DNA from: Synergistaceae bacterium
GTDB lineage: Bacteria; Synergistota; Synergistia; Synergistales; Synergistaceae
Direction of reading: 5' to 3'
Length of the DNA: 35,525 nt
Assembly (NCBI GenBank): GCA_031289955.1
Contig: JAITOL010000057.1
Span: 1-35,525 of the forward strand
Part shown: positions 31,629 through 35,525 of the stretch, one piece after another
Layout: the number at the start of each line of letters is the position of its first letter
Position numbering within the stretch: the stretch's first letter is position 1
Position numbers and translations under genes: made by a program
Notes under the pieces: generated by a model
What the model was told of the DNA's origin: nothing
What the model saw: only the letters and a program-made list of their open reading frames with translations
Databases searched by the model: none

Positions 31629-32396
31629 TTGAAAGCGGTAATCCTTGCCGGAGGTTTGGGCACCAGAATATCCGAGGAGACGAACATCAGGCCCAAGCCG
31701 ATGATAGAAATAGGCGGACGCCCGATATTGTGGCATATCATGAAAATTTACTCTCACGATGGGGTGAACGATTTTATTATCTGTGTCGGCTACAAGGGAT
31801 ATATGATCAAAGAATATTTCGCGAACTACTTCATGCACATGTCCGACGTCACGTTCGACATGAGGACCGGAAGCCATACGATACACAGCAACGCCGCCGA
31901 ACCATGGTCCGTGACCGTCGTCGACACGGGAGAGAACACGCTGACCGGCGGACGCGTGAAGCGAGTGCGGGAGTATATCGGCGACGAATCGTTCTGCCTC
32001 ACCTATGGCGACGGATTGGCGAATATTAAAATCGACAAACTGGTCGCTTTTCACAAAACTCACGGCAAACTCGCGACCATAACGGCCGTTCAGCCGCCCG
32101 GACGATATGGCAGGCTCGACCTCGACGGAGACAGCGTTGTGGATTTTCTCGAAAAACCATCCGGAGACGGCGACTGGATCAACGGAGGCTTCTTCGTTAT
32201 CGAGCCTTCGGTCGTCGACTATATCGAGGACGACCTAACTTCGTGGGAATCCACGCCTCTGGAGCGACTCGCCGGAGAGGGAAATTTAAAATCCTACAAG
32301 CACGACGACTTCTGGCTGCCGATGGACACTCAACGCGATAAAACATTGCTCGAGTCTCTGTGGGAAAAAAACCAGGCGCCATGGAAAGTATGGTAG
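31629..32396 (+). CDS. rfbF: Glucose-1-phosphate cytidylyltransferase
   Basis: A 255-residue nucleotidyltransferase that makes CDP-glucose from CTP and glucose-1-phosphate. The N-terminus MKAVILAGGLGTRISEET, then IRPKPMIEIGGRPILWHIMK, FIICVGYKGYMIKEYF, VREYIGDESFCLTYGDGL and a final KHDDFWLPMDTQRDK are the signatures of RfbF. The start is TTG at 31629, eight bases after GGAGG (31616-31620); an in-frame TTG at 31614 would lie inside that ribosome site. It overlaps rfbG. It begins a CDP-sugar branch distinct from the GDP-fucose branch just upstream. Confidence 0.95.
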   Translation: MKAVILAGGLGTRISEETNIRPKPMIEIGGRPILWHIMKIYSHDGVNDFIICVGYKGYMIKEYFANYFMHMSDVTFDMRTGSHTIHSNAAEPWSVTVVDTGENTLTGGRVKRVREYIGDESFCLTYGDGLANIKIDKLVAFHKTHGKLATITAVQPPGRYGRLDLDGDSVVDFLEKPSGDGDWINGGFFVIEPSVVDYIEDDLTSWESTPLERLAGEGNLKSYKHDDFWLPMDTQRDKTLLESLWEKNQAPWKVW

Positions 32397-33463
32397 AAAA
32401 ATTGCCCAATTTCTGGAGCGGCAGGCGCGTTTTTCTGACGGGACATACCGGCTTCAAGGGCTGCTGGTTTCTGATATGGCTAAAGATGCTCGGGGCCGAC
32501 GTATTCGGCTATTCCCTGCCGCCGCTCGATCCGTCGCTGTACAAAAGCGCTTTCGGAGATCGGGAAATGAATGGAATCTTCGCCGACGTCAGGGATAAAG
32601 ACGGTCTCAAACGAGAAATGACCGCGCAAGCCCCCGAGATGGTGTTCCATTTCGCCGCCCAGCCTCTGGTAAGAGAATCCTACAAACAGCCCGTTCTTAC
32701 CTATGAGACGAACGTCATGGGAACCGTCAATCTGTTGGAAGCGGTTCGCGGGGCGCGCTCGGTAAAGAGCGTGGTCGTGATAACCACCGATAAATGCTAC
32801 AGGGATATGGATTGGGAATGGGCTTATCGCGAGACCGACGAACTTGGCGGCGTCGACCCATACAGCAGCAGCAAAGCGTGCGTCGAGCTGCTCTGCGACG
32901 CCTGGCGTCAGTCGTTTTTCAAAGACTCCGGGACGCTTTTGGCGACAGCGAGGGCGGGCAACGTGATCGGAGGCGGCGACTGGTCGGAAGATCGCCTTGT
33001 GCCGGACGCTATGAGAGCTTTTCAAAGGGGCGAAACTCTGGAGATTCGCTCGCCAAACGCCGTGAGACCATGGCAGCACGTTCTGGAACCTCTTTACGGC
33101 TACATGCTTCTCGCAGAGAGGCTATACGCCGGAGACGATTCGCGCGCGGACGCGTGGAACTTCGGCCCGTCTGCCGAGAGCGCTAAAAGTGTGGAGGGCG
33201 TAGTTCAAGCTATCCGGGAGGCGCTGCCCGGCGACGCGAAATACAAAATCACCGGCGGCGATAACCTCCATGAAACTCTATTGCTGAGGCTCGACGCGAG
33301 CAAGGCTATACAAAAACTTGGCTGGAGGCCGAAATTGGATTTTAAAGAGGCGCTGTCCATGACGGTTGAATGGTACAGACGAGCATGGGACGGCTGCGGC
33401 GCGCTCTCGTTGACGCGGGAACAAATTTCAAAGTATATGGAGATGTGTATCGCGAATGAGTAA
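32390..33463 (+). CDS. rfbG: CDP-glucose 4,6-dehydratase
   Basis: A 357-residue short-chain dehydrogenase that makes CDP-4-keto-6-deoxyglucose. FWSGRRVFLTGHTGFKGCW with the NAD-binding glycines is the signature of RfbG, with FHFAAQPLVRESYKQPVLTY, ETNVMGTVNLLEAVR, ITTDKCYRD and the catalytic YSSSK. AVRPWQHVLEPLYGYMLLAE is also specific. ATG 32390 is my choice for matching the usual N-terminus; in-frame ATG 32381 is an alternative, and neither has a clear ribosome site. Translation is probably coupled to rfbF (overlap) and onward to the methyltransferase gene (overlap of eight bases). Confidence 0.94.
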   Translation: MVEKLPNFWSGRRVFLTGHTGFKGCWFLIWLKMLGADVFGYSLPPLDPSLYKSAFGDREMNGIFADVRDKDGLKREMTAQAPEMVFHFAAQPLVRESYKQPVLTYETNVMGTVNLLEAVRGARSVKSVVVITTDKCYRDMDWEWAYRETDELGGVDPYSSSKACVELLCDAWRQSFFKDSGTLLATARAGNVIGGGDWSEDRLVPDAMRAFQRGETLEIRSPNAVRPWQHVLEPLYGYMLLAERLYAGDDSRADAWNFGPSAESAKSVEGVVQAIREALPGDAKYKITGGDNLHETLLLRLDASKAIQKLGWRPKLDFKEALSMTVEWYRRAWDGCGALSLTREQISKYMEMCIANE

Positions 33464-34682
33464 CTGTCGTTTTTGTCAGGCGCCGCTCACCGAGACGTTT
33501 GTAAACCTTGGCTCTAGTCCCCTGGCTAATTCTCTCATTAAGCCTGAACAAATCAATTCGATGGAGCCATTTTTTCCGCTGCGTGTCTATGTGTGCGAAA
33601 AGTGCTTTCTGGTTCAGCTTGAAGAGTTCGAGCCCCCGGAAAATATTTTCAGCGATTATGTATATTTCTCGTCTTTTTCCGAATCATGGCTGGCGCACTG
33701 CAAAAACTACGTCGAGAAAATGATTCCGACTGCCGATTTGAACGGCGGCTCGACGGTCGTCGAAATAGCCAGCAACGACGGCTATCTGTTGCAATTTTTT
33801 AAAGAGCGGAATATCCCGGTTTTGGGAATAGAGCCGGCCCGCAATGTGGCCGACGCGGCCATAAAAAAGGGTATACCGACCGAAACGGCTTTTTTCAACG
33901 AAAAATACGCTAAGGACATGAAAAATCGCGGTATCAGCGCCGATCTGACGGTCGCTAACAACGTGCTTGCCCATGTGCCCGACATAAACGGATTTGTAAA
34001 AGGTTTTTCCGTCTTATTGAAAAAAGACGGCATAGCCACGTTTGAATTTCCTCATCTGCTCAGGTTGATAGAAGACGCGCAGTTTGACACAATCTATCAC
34101 GAACATTTTTCATATTTGTCGCTCATCGCCGTAAAACAGATATTCGAGACAAATGGGCTCCGGATATTTAACGTGGAAGAGCTGCCCACGCATGGAGGTT
34201 CCCTCCGGATATACGCCCAGCCTCAAACGGGACGCAGGATCGAGGGCCCATCGGTTCGGCATATTCTCGATAAAGAAGAGCGATTCGGTTTGCTGGATGT
34301 GGCGACGTATTCTGATTTCGGCGGGCGCGTGACCGATTTAAAGAGGCGGCTTTTATCGCTGCTGATTCGCTTGAAGGACGAAGGCAAGTCAATCGTCGCC
34401 TACGGCGCGGCCGCCAAAGGCAACACCCTGCTCAATTATTGCGGCATACGCTCGGATTTTCTGGATTATGCTGCGGATAAAAACCCGAACAAACAGAATA
34501 AATACCTTCCGGGTTCCAGACTTCAAGTATATCCTCCCGAGAAAATATTCGAGACAAAGCCCGACTATGTCTTGATCCTGCCGTGGAATTTGAGCGACGA
34601 GATTCGATCTCAAATGAGTGAAATAACGGAGTGGGGCGGCAAATTCATAATACCGGCGCCAACGCCTCGCGTTTGCGAGTGA
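33456..34682 (+). CDS. SAM-dependent sugar C-methyltransferase (NDP-hexose C-methyltransferase family)
   Basis: A 408-residue three-domain protein. An N-terminal zinc-binding domain has two CxxC pairs (C4/C7 in CRFC, C47/C50 in CEKC), matching Methyltransf_13. The central SAM-binding domain shows VVEIASNDGYLLQFFKE and VLGIEPARNVADAA. The C-terminal domain (Methyltransf_14 type) has VAYGAAAKGNTLLNYCGI. This is the TylC3/NovU class of NDP-4-keto-deoxysugar C-methyltransferases; TYHEHFSYLS-like IYHEHFSYLSL matches the active site. Directly following rfbF and rfbG, it probably methylates CDP-4-keto-6-deoxyglucose (or a derivative) at C3 or C5, giving a branched sugar. The position of methylation is inference. 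Confidence 0.9.
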   Translation: MSNCRFCQAPLTETFVNLGSSPLANSLIKPEQINSMEPFFPLRVYVCEKCFLVQLEEFEPPENIFSDYVYFSSFSESWLAHCKNYVEKMIPTADLNGGSTVVEIASNDGYLLQFFKERNIPVLGIEPARNVADAAIKKGIPTETAFFNEKYAKDMKNRGISADLTVANNVLAHVPDINGFVKGFSVLLKKDGIATFEFPHLLRLIEDAQFDTIYHEHFSYLSLIAVKQIFETNGLRIFNVEELPTHGGSLRIYAQPQTGRRIEGPSVRHILDKEERFGLLDVATYSDFGGRVTDLKRRLLSLLIRLKDEGKSIVAYGAAAKGNTLLNYCGIRSDFLDYAADKNPNKQNKYLPGSRLQVYPPEKIFETKPDYVLILPWNLSDEIRSQMSEITEWGGKFIIPAPTPRVCE

Positions 34683-34684
34683 CG

Positions 34685-35215
34685 ATGATTTTCGAGGAAA
34701 CTCCGCTCAAGGGCGCTTATGTGATAAGCCTTGAAAAACACGAGGACGAACGAGGGTTCTTCGCCAGGACTTTTTGCAAAGAAGAGTTTTTAGCGCATGG
34801 GCTTTCCCCTGAGATAGCGCAGTGCAGCGTTTCTTATAACAAGCGCGCCGGGACTTTGCGCGGCATGCATTATCAAAAATCCCCGCATGAAGAGATAAAA
34901 CTGGTGCGGTGTATATCCGGCAAAATTTACGACGTCATCGTCGATATACGGGATGATTCCCCGACCTACAAAAAGTGGTTTGGCGTCGAGTTGTCGGCGG
35001 AGAATTTTTTATCTATCTACATACCGAAGGGTTTTGCGCACGGTTTCATGACCTTGAGCGACGACAGCGCGATTTTATACGATATTTCGGAGCCATATTT
35101 TCCGGACTGCGTCCGTGGGTTTAATTACGCGGACGCGACTGTGGGGATAAGGTGGCCGCATGTAGGGGAAATAATAATTTCAGAAAAGGATAAAGATAAC
35201 CCATGTCTGGAATAA
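34685..35215 (+). CDS. RmlC-like NDP-4-keto-6-deoxyhexose 3,5-epimerase
   Basis: A 176-residue cupin of the dTDP-4-dehydrorhamnose 3,5-epimerase family. Family features are EDERGFFARTFCKEEF, QCSVSYNKRAGTLRGMHYQK with the catalytic histidine, DVIVDIRDDSPTYKKWFGVE, and YIPKGFAHGFMTL. Given the CDP-sugar neighbours, it likely acts on a CDP-linked keto sugar at C3 and/or C5; no dTDP-glucose genes are in the window. ATG 34685 follows the preceding stop by two bases; GTG 34679 is a possible start overlapping that stop. It overlaps the next gene by 13 bases. Confidence 0.9.
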   Translation: MIFEETPLKGAYVISLEKHEDERGFFARTFCKEEFLAHGLSPEIAQCSVSYNKRAGTLRGMHYQKSPHEEIKLVRCISGKIYDVIVDIRDDSPTYKKWFGVELSAENFLSIYIPKGFAHGFMTLSDDSAILYDISEPYFPDCVRGFNYADATVGIRWPHVGEIIISEKDKDNPCLE

Positions 35216-35525
35216 AAAGAATCCTGGTCACTGGAGGGACTGGTTTTATTGGTCATCACGCGGTCAGGTTATTAAAAGAAAAAAAATATGATGTTGTGGT
35301 CGCGTCGAGGGAAAGTAATGCTTCGCGGGGCCATTATATCGCGGATATATTAAATCCCGTCTCTGTAGACAAAATGATACGGGACATCAAACCCTCCCAT
35401 CTGCTTCATCTGGCGTGGAACGTCCAGGATGGATATCTCGAAAATATTAAAAATATGGATTGGGTCATAGCGAGCTTGAATCTTTTAAAATCTTTTGCGG
35501 AAAATGGAGGTAATAGGGCTGTATT
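35203..35525 (+). CDS. NAD-dependent epimerase/reductase, 5' part
   Basis: The first 107 residues of a short-chain dehydrogenase run off the end of the window. The dinucleotide-binding loop reads ILVTGGTGFIGHHAVRLLKE; HLLHLAWNVQDG-like SHLLHLAWNVQDGYLENI follows, and NMDWVIASLNLLKSFAENGG resembles sugar-nucleotide reductases/epimerases seen next to C-methyltransferase genes. It should carry out the final reduction of the keto group in the CDP-sugar pathway. AAGGA at 35185-35189 is a weak ribosome site 13 bases before ATG 35203, within the end of the epimerase gene. Confidence 0.82.
   Translation, partial: MSGIKRILVTGGTGFIGHHAVRLLKEKKYDVVVASRESNASRGHYIADILNPVSVDKMIRDIKPSHLLHLAWNVQDGYLENIKNMDWVIASLNLLKSFAENGGNRAV

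Noticed and set aside
1-35525. tRNA, rRNA, insertion sequence or phage genes
   Set aside because: I looked for cloverleaf ends (GGTTCGA-type loops with CCA), transposase motifs and terminal inverted repeats, and saw none I could support.

Overview
All genes in the window lie on the + strand, packed tightly into apparent operons (frequent 4-base ATGA overlaps). Codon use is GC-rich but with many ATA (Ile) and AGG (Arg) codons, and TTG or GTG starts are common. Oxygen-independent corrin synthesis, a cobalamin riboswitch, and LPS-type sugar-nucleotide and GtrA-type glycosylation genes point to an anaerobic bacterium with an outer membrane. A member of Synergistota is my best guess, but that is inference from gene style and fusions, not proof.

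Layout. (1) 1-2093: the end of an EamA-type transporter, a terminator, a toxin-antitoxin pair that joins a RelB/DinJ-type antitoxin to a PIN (VapC-type) toxin under a palindromic operator, and a ketopantoate reductase. (2) 2094-17828: a large corrin/heme block. A cobalamin riboswitch with a terminator precedes cbiC and an exported cbiK. A second terminator follows, then a structured leader, a BtuF-like binding protein, and cbiD, cbiE, cbiT, cbiF, a cbiG-cbiH-cbiJ triple fusion, cbiL, an unidentified multi-span membrane protein, hemA, a precorrin-2 dehydrogenase-hemC fusion, a cobA-hemD fusion and hemL. Together these cover glutamyl-tRNA to cobyrinate, except for hemB (porphobilinogen synthase), which is not in the window. 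cbiA and the later cobalamin genes are also absent here.

(3) 17835-24226: a small unrecognised membrane protein with an E/K/Q-rich tail, a 911-residue protein made almost wholly of nineteen gap-free 40-residue TPR-like repeats, a TIGR02757 (DUF2400) protein and polyphosphate kinase. (4) 24278-35525: a surface-glycan region that becomes visibly more AT-rich at its start. It has two GT-C-like membrane glycosyltransferases and a GT2-GtrA fusion, then the GDP-fucose genes fcl-gmd-manC. Last comes a CDP-sugar branch: rfbF, rfbG, a sugar C-methyltransferase, an RmlC-like epimerase and a truncated NAD-dependent epimerase/reductase. This set is expected to make a branched (C-methyl) CDP-deoxyhexose.

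The items most worth a second look are the enzyme fusions around uroporphyrinogen and precorrin, the orphan membrane protein inside the corrin operon, the membrane-anchor/TPR gene pair, the hybrid toxin-antitoxin pair, and the alternative-hairpin leader before the BtuF-like gene.
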